This document shows, piece after piece, positions 53,806-62,009 of a stretch of 64,000 nt of DNA. How positions within the stretch are numbered: the stretch's first letter is position 1; each line of letters begins with the position of its first letter. This DNA is from Flavobacterium muglaense (GTDB lineage Bacteria > Bacteroidota > Bacteroidia > Flavobacteriales > Flavobacteriaceae): assembly GCF_014305155.1 (NCBI RefSeq), contig NZ_JACRUK010000003.1, positions 1 to 64,000 of the forward strand, in the 5' to 3' direction. The notes under the pieces are model-generated. The model was not told the DNA's origin, ran no database searches, and was given only the letters and a program-made list of their open reading frames with translations. The position numbers were made by a program, and so were the translations under genes.

Positions 53806-54414
53806 ATGTATTCTAGGCGTACTGGTTTAATTTTAGGTTTTCATGGTTGTGACAAAGAAATTAGAGACAGAATAGTTTCTGAAAAAGGATTCATATTGAA
53901 ACCTAGTGAAAATATTTATGACTGGCTTGGGAATGGAGTTTATTTTTGGGAAAACAATCATGAACGTGCTTTGAAATTTGCTCAAGAGTTAATGGAGAAT
54001 CCTCCTAAGGGAAAAGAAAATTTAATTAAAGAACCTGCTGTATTAGGGGTAATAATTGATTTAGGTTATTGTTTAGATTTAATGGATTCTAAATTTTTAG
54101 AAATATTAAAAATCTCCTATAATTTTCTTTGTAAATCACATCAAGATTACGATACTAAATTACCAGTTAATGTAAGAAATGAAAAAGGTGAATTATTAAG
54201 GAGAAATTTGGATTGTGCAGTTATACAATCGGTTCATGAATTAAATAAAAAAATGAACAAACCTGATTATGATTCCGTTAGGGGTGTTTTTTTTGAGGGA
54301 GATGATTTGTATGCAAATGCAGGTTTTAAAGAGAAAAATCACATTCAAATAGCGATAAGAAATCAAAACTGCATAAAAGGTTTTTTTATACCAAGAGATT
54401 TCAAGGATAAATAA
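53806..54414 (+). CDS. ADP-ribosyltransferase-like toxin candidate
   Basis: The 202-residue protein has the pattern of an ADP-ribosyltransferase-fold toxin. GFHGCDKEIRDRI near the start supplies the NAD-binding His (FHG, about 12-14). IYDWLGNGVYFWENNHERALKFA (about 37-59) carries the aromatic and acidic residues of the second motif. HIQIAIRNQNCIKGFFIPR near the end supplies the final strand. It has no signal peptide, so it should act inside the cell. With the 67-residue protein it forms a compact toxin-antitoxin-like pair. The fold is inferred from motifs; activity is untested. Confidence 0.65.
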   Translation: MYSRRTGLILGFHGCDKEIRDRIVSEKGFILKPSENIYDWLGNGVYFWENNHERALKFAQELMENPPKGKENLIKEPAVLGVIIDLGYCLDLMDSKFLEILKISYNFLCKSHQDYDTKLPVNVRNEKGELLRRNLDCAVIQSVHELNKKMNKPDYDSVRGVFFEGDDLYANAGFKEKNHIQIAIRNQNCIKGFFIPRDFKDK

Positions 54415-55465
54415 CGTGCAATCAAGCGGTCTCTCTTCGGTCGTTCCCTTTGTTCCGTTCGGCTGTTACAGTCGGTCAACCTTATATTTCCATAAGAACA
54501 TTTTCGGTAAATAAGCAATTAAGTTATTCTATTCAATAGTTAGGTTTCCCTCCATTCCACAGACACGGCGCAGTCACAATAAAACAGCAGCTTGAAAATA
54601 AGCATCTGTTTTATTGCACTGCTTGTTCCTCATCTTCACACGGTCTCTTCCTGCGTTCGGTCGGGCTTATGCATCCACAATACCGCTTCATTACGTTACA
54701 CTCCGCAAGCTACGTTTCACTTCATTCCAGCAGTATTATGTCTGCCGCCCTATATTTTTTCAGCGGTTGCTCCTTCGCACAGCCATCGGGGTTGGCTCGC
54801 TCTACAATCTGCATTTAAGTACATTTAGTGCAAAGAGATGATTATATTTTCTTTTAAACTTTAATGATAAAAGGTCGCTATGCCCTAAATCATGGAACGC
54901 CAAAGGCTATCTTATATTTTTTCCCCGCCGTTACACGCTCATATCCGCTACGTTTCGCTCCGTGCCTACGCTCAACTCTCGCGTTTATGGCGGCTGTTCG
55001 ATTGCCGCAACCCCGCCACTGCGCTCCTCATACATTCCGCTATAATTCCGCTACCGCTACATTTTAGCTCCATTCCTTGCGGTGCTTGGGGGTGTTTGAT
55101 TGCCGATTCCAAAAGAAACATCTCAAAAGGAGTATAAACAAGAAACATCCTGCTACAAAAAAAATAAATAAAAAGAAAGTAAAGGTCTGCTACGGTTTCA
55201 AATAGTAAAGTTCAAGCCCTACGGGTTTTTGAAAAAATCTCCACCCTTACATTTTCAATTCATAATCCGAATTTACAAACACGATTAAAATAAGCAAGAA
55301 CAGTTGGGTAGTATTTTTTCAAAAAAACTTGACTTTATTTGAAACCTTCTCAGTAAGGGCGACTTTCTTTTTTTTCTTTTTCTTTTGAAGTAGAATATAT
55401 AGTAATTAAAGAAATAAATTATTTAAAATAAGTTTATATTTTAGCATAAAATTTTAATAATAAAA
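54415..55465. other. Non-coding, C-rich skewed 1-kb region
   Basis: Short open frames here (54592-55137) have no recognisable protein content and overlap one another. The stretch 54420-55140 is visibly richer in G+C than its neighbours, and on the plus strand C outnumbers G about two to one in the lines I counted. Words such as TACGTTTCRCT and CGCTCC recur. Then 55141-55465 returns to AT-rich DNA. It may be a structured RNA region, a decayed gene or part of a cassette boundary. Confidence 0.45.
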
Positions 55466-56332
55466 ATGATACTATTAAAGCCTAATAATGTTTCTGGTGA
55501 AATATTAAATTTACTAGATGAAGCTAATGAAAAAGTAATAATTGTTTCTCCATATTGTAAATTCGATAAATGGTATAAGTTGGTTAAAAAACTAAAGGAT
55601 TTAAAAAATAGAAATATTGAAGTTGAATTTTATATAAGAGATAATGAGCCAGATTCATATAAGCAAGTAGTGAACATAGGTATTACACCTATATGTATTC
55701 CAAACTTGCATGCTAAATTATATTTGAATGAAAAATACGGAATTGTAACATCAATGAATTTACTTTTAAGTTCTGAAATAAATTCCTTAGAGTTAGGTTA
55801 TAAAACAGAGTCAAAAATAGAATTTGGAGAATTATTAAGTTTCTATGAAACCTATTTACTGAAAGAAAAAATAAAAGAATCTATTGATATTGATTGGAAA
55901 ACTAGCTTATATAATAAGTTAATTGATATATTTTCATTTAATAGTGTAGAAGCGTTTCAAGATGATGAAAGTATCTCTTTTAAAATTGGATCCAACAATT
56001 ATGATTTTTTTATCTCAAACCAAAGAGGTAAAAACAAGCTAAGAATGTCTGCTATTATTTCAGGTATTGAATATGAATATTCAATGTCAATCCAAAATGA
56101 ATTGGATAGTGATTTTTTACAATATGAGATTATCAAGGGTAGAGATAGGCATTATGATTCTTTATGGGCAACTCTTGATTATGATTTAAAAGTCAATAAT
56201 ATTAATAATTTACATGAAGTAGAATCCGATAAAGTAATAAATGCAGTAATTGATTTTATAAGTCAGACTCAAGAAATAAAGGATTATTGTTATACAAATC
56301 GTAAGCAATTGTCAAATGGAAGAGGGTTTTAA
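55466..56332 (+). CDS. Phospholipase-D-like (HKD) protein
   Basis: The 288-residue protein opens with NVSGEILNLLDEANEKVIIVSPYCKFDKWYKLVKKL, the start of PLD-fold proteins. It has a single HxK motif, NLHAKLYLNEKYGIVTSMNL (His near 82, Lys near 84), in which the usual Asp is not at the normal place. Similar single-domain PLD proteins act as nucleases, often as dimers, in restriction or toxin contexts. The C-terminal 150 residues have no recognised domain. It is the last plus-strand gene of the island cargo and is followed by a terminator-like hairpin. Confidence 0.75.
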   Translation: MILLKPNNVSGEILNLLDEANEKVIIVSPYCKFDKWYKLVKKLKDLKNRNIEVEFYIRDNEPDSYKQVVNIGITPICIPNLHAKLYLNEKYGIVTSMNLLLSSEINSLELGYKTESKIEFGELLSFYETYLLKEKIKESIDIDWKTSLYNKLIDIFSFNSVEAFQDDESISFKIGSNNYDFFISNQRGKNKLRMSAIISGIEYEYSMSIQNELDSDFLQYEIIKGRDRHYDSLWATLDYDLKVNNINNLHEVESDKVINAVIDFISQTQEIKDYCYTNRKQLSNGRGF

Positions 56333-56361
56333 AATGCCAAAAAATAACAAATACTAACAAA

Positions 56362-56389
56362 TAAAGCCTAGTCTCGCGACTAGGCTTTA
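56362..56389. terminator. Bidirectional terminator-like hairpin
   Basis: TAAAGCCTAGTC (56362-56373) pairs perfectly with GACTAGGCTTTA (56378-56389) around a TCGC loop. It sits between the convergent PLD gene and the 251-residue gene. The T/A-rich flanks are short. Confidence 0.65.
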
Positions 56390-56409
56390 CTATGAAAAGG
56401 ATAACTAAA

Positions 56410-57165
56410 TTACAATCCACTTACTTGTACCAATGCTAAAGGATTAAAAGAGCCATTTTTCAATGGATACATACTACCATTTACTTCTTGGAAGAATTCT
56501 ATTCCTAAAGCAAGAAATAATGGTTTTGTGCTTGCAGGGGTAACGTTATTTGTTTGATTAATTGTAGCAGTTCCATTGAAATCCCAAGGTAAAATAAAAG
56601 TTTCAGAAGTTGAAGAAACAAAAGTTTCTGCTTCAAAATCTACTTCAGCTCCTGCAGAGGTAATTTTAAAATGCGTTGTTCCACTTGGGGCAGCAATCAT
56701 ATTTGCAGGAACAAATGAATCGATACTAACGGATATAGCTCCAGAAGTTCTGTCAATATTCGCTGTATATGGAGCAAACAGGCTAGTTCCTAATTTACCT
56801 CTAATATTAAATTCAAAACCAGTAAGTAATTCGGCTTCTCCATCAATAACATTTCTTAAACCTCTTTCACTTGTTGTGTCGGCTTGTATAACCTTTACCA
56901 TGGATTGTGTAAGTCGACTTACTACTCTGCCATCTGACGAATTTAATAACAACGTTCTTAAAGCTGTTCTTAAAGTTTTTCCTGCTTTTCCTGCTCTACC
57001 AAATTCAGAACCATTTTCACGTGTTCTTTGAAATGCAGGATCGTTTTTAATTCTGTTGGCATCAATTCCGCCTTTTTCACGTGCTAAATGCCCGTCTTTA
57101 GTTTTGTAAAAAGTAATATCCCCGATAGTACCTTTCAATTTGATAATCCCATTCTGTCTTGCCAT
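56410..57165 (-). CDS. Flavobacterial-type conserved hypothetical protein (251 residues)
   Basis: No known domain was recognised. The N-terminus (MARQNGIIKLKGTIGDITFYKTKDGHLAREKGG) and NDPAFQRTRENGSEFGRAGKAGKTLRTALR form a distinctive, well-structured start that I associate with widespread flavobacterial hypotheticals. The second half is beta-rich, with Ser/Thr-rich strands. No signal peptide is seen. It could be a structural or particle-like protein, but nothing here proves it. It stands alone on the minus strand with a perfect 11-bp inverted repeat in its leader. Confidence 0.7.
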   Translation of the reverse strand: MARQNGIIKLKGTIGDITFYKTKDGHLAREKGGIDANRIKNDPAFQRTRENGSEFGRAGKAGKTLRTALRTLLLNSSDGRVVSRLTQSMVKVIQADTTSERGLRNVIDGEAELLTGFEFNIRGKLGTSLFAPYTANIDRTSGAISVSIDSFVPANMIAAPSGTTHFKITSAGAEVDFEAETFVSSTSETFILPWDFNGTATINQTNNVTPASTKPLFLALGIEFFQEVNGSMYPLKNGSFNPLALVQVSGL

Positions 57166-57203
57166 AATTCGAAAAAATTTATGTTGTTAATTATTTAAAA
57201 TTG

Positions 57204-57244
57204 TATCAATATTTATTTCTTTTTTAAGATTTAAAATATTGATA
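57204..57244. repeat. Perfect 11-bp inverted repeat upstream of the 251-residue gene
   Basis: TATCAATATTT (57204-57214) pairs with AAATATTGATA (57234-57244) around 19 bases, 38 bases before the start codon on the minus strand. It is a possible operator or leader hairpin. The rest of 57166-57472 is non-coding without other signals. Confidence 0.55.
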
Positions 57245-57472
57245 TTAAAGTAAATATAGGATGGTTTTATCATGTTTATATGGTAGTACGATGCATTACG
57301 GCACATTAAGACACAAACGGCAACAAACGACTAAGATGTCTCTAATAGCTCAACATATAATTGTAATTTGGAGCTTTAAAGCAAAGTTCTTTCTAATTAA
57401 TTTAAAACTTTTTTCAGAATGGATTATAATGTTTTAACTATTACAAAGCCTAATCAAAGCCATAGATAGAGT

Positions 57473-57676
57473 ATGAGAAGCCAGAATAAAAGATTGTGTA
57501 TTTACCCGAAGGATATACAACGTATTACAGGGAAGAGTTATCGACAAAGTACTAGAATACTACAAAAGATAAGAAAGGAGCTTAGAAAGCTTGAAAACGA
57601 ATTGGTATCGATTGAGGAATTCTGTCAATTCACAAGTTTAAAATTAGAACAAGTTGAATCTTTAATTATTGGGTAA
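57473..57676 (+). CDS. Small helix-turn-helix-like unknown protein
   Basis: The 67-residue basic protein (IYPKDIQRITGKSYRQSTRILQKIRKELRKLENELVSIEEFCQFTSLKLEQVESLI) looks like a compact helical DNA-binding protein, similar in build to small HTH proteins of Bacteroidetes mobile elements. It lies near the right end of the island and may assist integration. The start is the only ATG. A terminator follows. Confidence 0.6.
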   Translation: MRSQNKRLCIYPKDIQRITGKSYRQSTRILQKIRKELRKLENELVSIEEFCQFTSLKLEQVESLIIG

Positions 57677-57765
57677 ATTAAAACACAAAAGCACAGCAAA
57701 ACTTAAAGGGGAGTATCTTAAATTAGCTTTGGTACGGTAATTTATATTTCGATACTTTTTATTGG

Positions 57766-57790
57766 CCGCTTAGAAATAAGCGGTTTTTTT
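57766..57790. terminator. Rho-independent terminator
   Basis: CCGCTTA (57766-57772) pairs with TAAGCGG (57777-57783) around a GAAA loop and is followed by seven T. It serves the 67-residue gene and overlaps the end of the convergent 206-residue gene. Confidence 0.85.
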
Positions 57791-58409
57791 ATCTATTGTA
57801 TTTAAATCGACCCATTCGTAATCTTTCTTTAATTTGATAATCCGTCATATCATGTATTTCTAGAATACCTATTTCGTTTTCTTCCAAAGCTTGATGTTTT
57901 CGGAAATGGAAATAGGAATTAAAATAACCTGATTTTAAATATATTTCAATCCTTTGAGAAGTGCCTGTAAATTCATGTCTGATATCTTCAACATAAAAAA
58001 CTTCTAATTGAATTTTTGCTTTTAAAAAAGGAATTGTAATGTTTTCTCCAATTCTTGGTAGATGGTTGATGTTTTTGAGTGTAAAAGAGGCATATGTTTT
58101 ATTAAATTCTAGAAAGAAGAAGTATTCTTTATTATTAAATTCTAATGTTTTATTTGAATCATATTCAAATAATTCTTGATAGATATTTAAAAGCTGATTT
58201 CTAAGTTGATTTGTTTTTAATCCAGTTTTAGATTCAATCTCTTTTAAACTTGGTAAAGGGATATCATCATCATTATAATAATCTTTCTCGGTAAGGAAAT
58301 TTATAAGGGTTGCGTATTCAGTATTGTTATTGAAAAGCATTTTCAATTGATCCTTGATTGAAAGTAAATCGATAAGGATTCTTTTTACGGATAATTTATG
58401 TGATTCCAT
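57789..58409 (-). CDS. Unknown 206-residue protein at the right end of the island
   Basis: No domain was recognised. The first 85 residues are helical with an HTH-like stretch (PLPSLKEIESKTGLKTNQLRNQLLNIYQELFEY). The rest is beta-rich (FLEFNKTYASFTL ... IYLKSGYFNSYFHF). The start codon lies 38 bases from the TGTGGGGAT pair and about 115 bases from attR, so it is the last gene before the tRNA. A regulatory or recombination role is possible. Confidence 0.65.
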   Translation of the reverse strand: MESHKLSVKRILIDLLSIKDQLKMLFNNNTEYATLINFLTEKDYYNDDDIPLPSLKEIESKTGLKTNQLRNQLLNIYQELFEYDSNKTLEFNNKEYFFFLEFNKTYASFTLKNINHLPRIGENITIPFLKAKIQLEVFYVEDIRHEFTGTSQRIEIYLKSGYFNSYFHFRKHQALEENEIGILEIHDMTDYQIKERLRMGRFKYNR

Positions 58410-58447
58410 TTTTATTTTAAAGTTAATAAAAAATAAAAAAAGATACT

Positions 58448-58467
58448 TGTGGGGATAATGTGGGGAT
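58448..58467. promoter_or_regulatory. Paired TGTGGGGAT sites, right end of island
   Basis: TGTGGGGAT at 58448-58456 and 58459-58467, starts 11 bp apart, matches the left-end pair in sequence, spacing and orientation. It lies 58 bases inside attR. Confidence 0.6.
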
Positions 58468-58474
58468 ATATTGT

Positions 58475-58515
58475 AAATAAAAAACCCTAACGCCTTTGTT
58501 TATAAGGGTTAGGGT
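58475..58515 (-). terminator. Terminator of tRNA-Ser supplied by the island end
   Basis: ACCCTAAC (58484-58491) pairs with GTTAGGGT (58508-58515). On the minus strand the stem leads into a T-run (58475-58483), just downstream of the tRNA. It replaces the original terminator, now at 40181-40210. Confidence 0.65.
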
Positions 58516-58524
58516 AATTTTCCT

Positions 58525-58537
58525 GCGGAGAAAGAGG
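58525..58537. other. attR: 13-bp repeat inside the tRNA-Ser 3' end
   Basis: GCGGAGAAAGAGG is the end of the tRNA acceptor and T-stem region read on the plus strand, identical to 40235-40247. Integration here leaves the tRNA intact. Confidence 0.75.
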
Positions 58538-58610
58538 GATTCGAACCCCCGGACCTGTTACAGTCAACAGTTTTCAAGACTGCCGCATTCGACCGCTCTG
58601 CCATTTCTCC
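58526..58610 (-). tRNA. tRNA-Ser (anticodon UGA)
   Basis: The acceptor stem pairs GGAGAAA with TTTCTCC, with G as discriminator. The anticodon arm is CAGTCTTGAAAACTG with anticodon TGA. A long variable arm follows (typical of tRNA-Ser), and the T-arm has GGTTCGAATCC. CCA is not encoded. It serves as the integration target. Confidence 0.96.
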
Positions 58611-58776
58611 AGTCTGTCGCTATCATTGCTGATTGCGAGTGCAAATATAAGATGCTTTTTTGGTTTTTAAATCCTATTTTGATAAAAAATCAGACAATTT
58701 TTTATTTTATTTTTTAATTGTTTCATTCTCTTTTAATTAGCAATTAAAATAAAATTGAAAACAGCATCAATTTGCT

Positions 58777-59910
58777 CTAGTAGCTTACGTATTCTGTTAT
58801 TTCAAGGCCGTAACCTATCATTCCTACACGTTTTCCTTGTTCAGTATTCGATACTAATCTAATTTTTGAAATGTCAATATCGTGTAAAATTTGAGCACCT
58901 ATACCGTAGTCTTTACTGTCAATTATGATTTTTGGGGCTTTCATCTCTCCTTCGTTTTGTAATTCTTTCAACTCAGTCAATCGACTCAATAAATTTACAG
59001 ATTGCATGTCTTGGTTGATAAAGATAACAGCGCCTTTTCCTTGCTCGTTGATCACCTTAAACATATCATCAAGCTGTTGGTCTGCATTGTTAGTCAAGGT
59101 ACCTAATAAGTCATTGTTTACTTGGGACGAATTGATTCTGGTCAATATGGCTTCTCCTAAATTCCAAGTTCCTTTGGTTAAAGCAATATGGATTTGTTTG
59201 TTGGTTGTTTGCTCATAGGCTCTTAAACGAAATGTTCCAAAACGAGTCTGGATATCAAAATCATCTTTTTTAACAATCAAACTATCGTGTTGCATTCTAT
59301 ACGCCACAAGCGCTTCTATTGAAACCAATTTTAAGTCAAATTTTTTCGCCACCTCGACTAATTGAGGCAAACGTGCCATGCTACCATCTTCATTCATGAT
59401 CTCGACAATCACTCCGGCCGATTTGAATCCAGCTAGTCTTGCAAAGTCAATTGCAGCTTCAGTATGACCTGTTCTTCTTAAAACACCCCCTTGTTTAGCA
59501 ATCAAAGGAAATATATGTCCAGGACGTGCTAGATCGTGTGGTTTTGTATTGGGATTTATGAGGGACATAACGGTTTTGGCTCTGTCTCCAGCCGAAATTC
59601 CTGTAGTAACACCATTTCCTCTTAAGTCCACAGATACCGTAAAGGCTGTTTCCATTGGATCTGTATTGTTTGAAACCATGACGTGTAGTCCTAATTCTTT
59701 ACAACGACTTTCTGTCAATGGAGCGCATATTAGTCCGCGTCCGTGAGTGGCCATGAAGTTAATCATTTCTGGAGTAACCATTTCGGCTGCTGCCAAGAAA
59801 TCACCTTCGTTTTCTCTGTCTTCATCATCAACAACAATGATTATTTTTCCTTGACGAATGTCTTCAATCGCTTCTTCAATTGTGTTGAGTTGTATTTTAT
59901 TTTCAGCCAT
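58777..59910 (-). CDS. ribB: 3,4-dihydroxy-2-butanone 4-phosphate synthase with degenerate GTP cyclohydrolase II domain
   Basis: Residues 1-205 form an intact RibB domain of riboflavin synthesis: DDEDRENEGDF (about 28-38), HGRGLICAPL, and RRTGHTEAAIDFARLAG. Residues 206-377 are homologous to GTP cyclohydrolase II. The three zinc cysteines and the GTP-binding QEGRGIGL motif are replaced (zinc-site positions Q, N and A in SSQVNNDLLGTLTNNADQQL), so that activity should be lost; YGIGAQILHDI is kept. A separate ribA elsewhere would be needed. It overlaps lptFG by 8 bases and ends a core operon. Confidence 0.92.
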   Translation of the reverse strand: MAENKIQLNTIEEAIEDIRQGKIIIVVDDEDRENEGDFLAAAEMVTPEMINFMATHGRGLICAPLTESRCKELGLHVMVSNNTDPMETAFTVSVDLRGNGVTTGISAGDRAKTVMSLINPNTKPHDLARPGHIFPLIAKQGGVLRRTGHTEAAIDFARLAGFKSAGVIVEIMNEDGSMARLPQLVEVAKKFDLKLVSIEALVAYRMQHDSLIVKKDDFDIQTRFGTFRLRAYEQTTNKQIHIALTKGTWNLGEAILTRINSSQVNNDLLGTLTNNADQQLDDMFKVINEQGKGAVIFINQDMQSVNLLSRLTELKELQNEGEMKAPKIIIDSKDYGIGAQILHDIDISKIRLVSNTEQGKRVGMIGYGLEITEYVSY

Positions 59911-61354
59911 TTTTGTATTTTTTTGCGGGAAGTAGTTTTTTAAATAATTTTTGTAGAGGGGTCAAAATAACATCCATATTGATTAAACCAATGTCATTTG
60001 TTGCTCTGTACGTAAGTAATAAAGCTAATGGAGTAAGAATAAAGGAGGACATCCAAGCGCCTAAAAAGGGAGATAATCCGTCCTCTTGGGCAATTCTTTT
60101 TCCAAAAGTGTTTATAAAGTGAAACGATATAAATATTAATACCGCAAAGATAATTGGAAGTCCAAGTCCTCCTTTTCTAATAATAGCGCCTAGTGGAGCA
60201 CCTATAAAAAACATCATTAAACAGGCGTATGCAATTACAAATTTATCGTAAAAGGCAAGCAAATGATTGTTGATGTTTTTTTGTTTGTTTTCTAGGTTAA
60301 CGCGGGTAGTGTCAATCGAGTAATTTGTACTTACTACATTGCTACTTGCAATCTTTAATATTTCTGACTTTTGATCATTGGCGTACAATGACAAGATGTT
60401 GTCTGGAAGTTTTTTGCTTTTTGGCTTCGCTTTCTCAGTATAGATATTGTTCTTGATAATTCCTGTTCTCTGATTGATGTTTTCTGAGTACGAAACTATT
60501 TCGGCTTTGAAATTTTTATGCAATGAGTCTAGTGTGTAGCTAAGCTCATTTAAAGTAAGCATGGTATTGGTGTTTGCAATATTGTTGTCATCTACGTCAA
60601 CTTTATTCAATTGTGACAAGTCAATATTTAGCGTGTATCTTTTAAAACTGCTTTTCGCAAAAGGCAATTTGTTGCGGTCTTCGTATTTTTTCGGAATCAA
60701 ATCTTCGTAATAATTCCCATCGTTTAGCACTAACTGCAATATACTTGATTTTTCGCTACTGATCAATTCTCCATCTTTGGCTTTGATAACAGTTTTACTG
60801 CCATCACCTACATTGGATTTTTTATGAATTGTAATTCCGGTTAAGGTGTTTCCATCCTTACCTGATTTTTTATTTACTTTAATATTATAAAACCCAACAT
60901 CGCTAAACTGTCCTTCTGTAATGGCCATAGCAGGCTTTACTTGAGCAATATTTTTTCTGAAATTGATGAATTTGTATTCGGCAAACGGAATTACATTATT
61001 TGCGAAAAAAAACGCTACCACACTAAGTAGTAAAATAAATACAGTTAACCCTCGCATAGCGCGCTGCAGTGAAATCCCAGAAGACTTCATCGCGGCAAAT
61101 TCGTAGTTTTCGGCTAGATTACCAAACGACATGATAGAAGCTAGTAAAATAGAAAGGGGGAGTACTAATGGAATTATTCGAGGCATCGAAAATAAAAGAA
61201 ATTTTATAACTAATGCAAAGTCTAAATCCTTACCTGCTAGCTCAGCTATAAATAGCCAAACGGTTTGAAGTATGAATATAAAAAACAAGATTACAAATAC
61301 CGTAGCAAATGTAATCAAGAATGTTTTTAATAAGTATTTGTCGAGAATTTTCAC
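59903..61354 (-). CDS. LptF/LptG-family permease (LPS export)
   Basis: LptF/G form the membrane part of the ABC transporter that extracts lipopolysaccharide from the inner membrane. The 483 residues have membrane helices near 11-34, 53-73 and 100-124, a large periplasmic jelly-roll region (about 130-360), and three C-terminal helices (about 370-460) with MFFIGAPLGAIIRKGGLGLPI, a conserved family motif. It starts 9 bases after lolA and overlaps ribB. Confidence 0.93.
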   Translation of the reverse strand: MKILDKYLLKTFLITFATVFVILFFIFILQTVWLFIAELAGKDLDFALVIKFLLFSMPRIIPLVLPLSILLASIMSFGNLAENYEFAAMKSSGISLQRAMRGLTVFILLLSVVAFFFANNVIPFAEYKFINFRKNIAQVKPAMAITEGQFSDVGFYNIKVNKKSGKDGNTLTGITIHKKSNVGDGSKTVIKAKDGELISSEKSSILQLVLNDGNYYEDLIPKKYEDRNKLPFAKSSFKRYTLNIDLSQLNKVDVDDNNIANTNTMLTLNELSYTLDSLHKNFKAEIVSYSENINQRTGIIKNNIYTEKAKPKSKKLPDNILSLYANDQKSEILKIASSNVVSTNYSIDTTRVNLENKQKNINNHLLAFYDKFVIAYACLMMFFIGAPLGAIIRKGGLGLPIIFAVLIFISFHFINTFGKRIAQEDGLSPFLGAWMSSFILTPLALLLTYRATNDIGLINMDVILTPLQKLFKKLLPAKKYKNG

Positions 61355-61363
61355 CTAAATGAT

Positions 61364-62005
61364 CTAATCTAATTTATTGATGTAGTAATTTGGATATTTA
61401 CTTTGTGCAAATGTAAATTGATTTTTTGACAAAGGTTGGTTGGTTTTAAAAGAATTAACGGTTAATGTTGTTTTTGTTCCTTTTTTACCCACTTCAATCA
61501 AATTATAAATGTGTTTTGTTTGCACATCGATTCCCAAAAGAATTTCTTTTCTTTGATCTCTACTGCTAGTTGGAACTAATTTGATGTATTGAATTTTTCT
61601 TCCTCTTATATCTTGTACAGCATCCATATAGTATTTGTAACCACTATTAAAAAATGTTAACATTTTTGAAGGTGTAACGGCATTATCATCTTTCTCGTTA
61701 ACACTTGAAATAGTAACCTCTTCATCTTCGGGAACAATTGTATATGTTTTTTTTCCGTCAAATATTTTGGTAATACCCATAAAATTCAACACGTACTGGT
61801 TGCCTTTCATGGTTACATTCCCTTTACTATCTTGATTGATGTTTTCTTTGGCGTTATTTAACGAATATTTAAAATCAATTACAATATTATTATAACTTTT
61901 TACTTTTGATGTTACTTGATTTAAAAGGTTTTTTGCCTTTTGGTCTTGTGCTTGAATCGAAAAGCTGAAAAGAATAATAAATGCAATTTGAATAAATTTT
62001 TTCAT
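61364..62005 (-). CDS. lolA: Outer-membrane lipoprotein carrier (LolA-like)
   Basis: LolA shuttles lipoproteins across the periplasm. The protein from the ATG at 62005 (213 residues) begins with a signal peptide MKKFIQIAFIILFSFSIQAQ; an upstream in-frame ATG at 62044 would put extra residues before it and overlap ftsK. The mature part has the LolA beta-sheet pattern: KGNVTMKGNQYVLNFMGITKIFDGKKTY and PLSKNQFTFAQSKYP. It lies 4 bases after ftsK and 9 before lptFG, in a core envelope operon. Confidence 0.88.
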   Translation of the reverse strand: MKKFIQIAFIILFSFSIQAQDQKAKNLLNQVTSKVKSYNNIVIDFKYSLNNAKENINQDSKGNVTMKGNQYVLNFMGITKIFDGKKTYTIVPEDEEVTISSVNEKDDNAVTPSKMLTFFNSGYKYYMDAVQDIRGRKIQYIKLVPTSSRDQRKEILLGIDVQTKHIYNLIEVGKKGTKTTLTVNSFKTNQPLSKNQFTFAQSKYPNYYINKLD

Positions 62006-62009
62006 AATT

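Noticed and set aside
54592..55137. Overlapping plus-strand open frames in the C-rich region
   Set aside because: They overlap in two frames, have no recognisable domains or start signals, and their composition follows the base skew.
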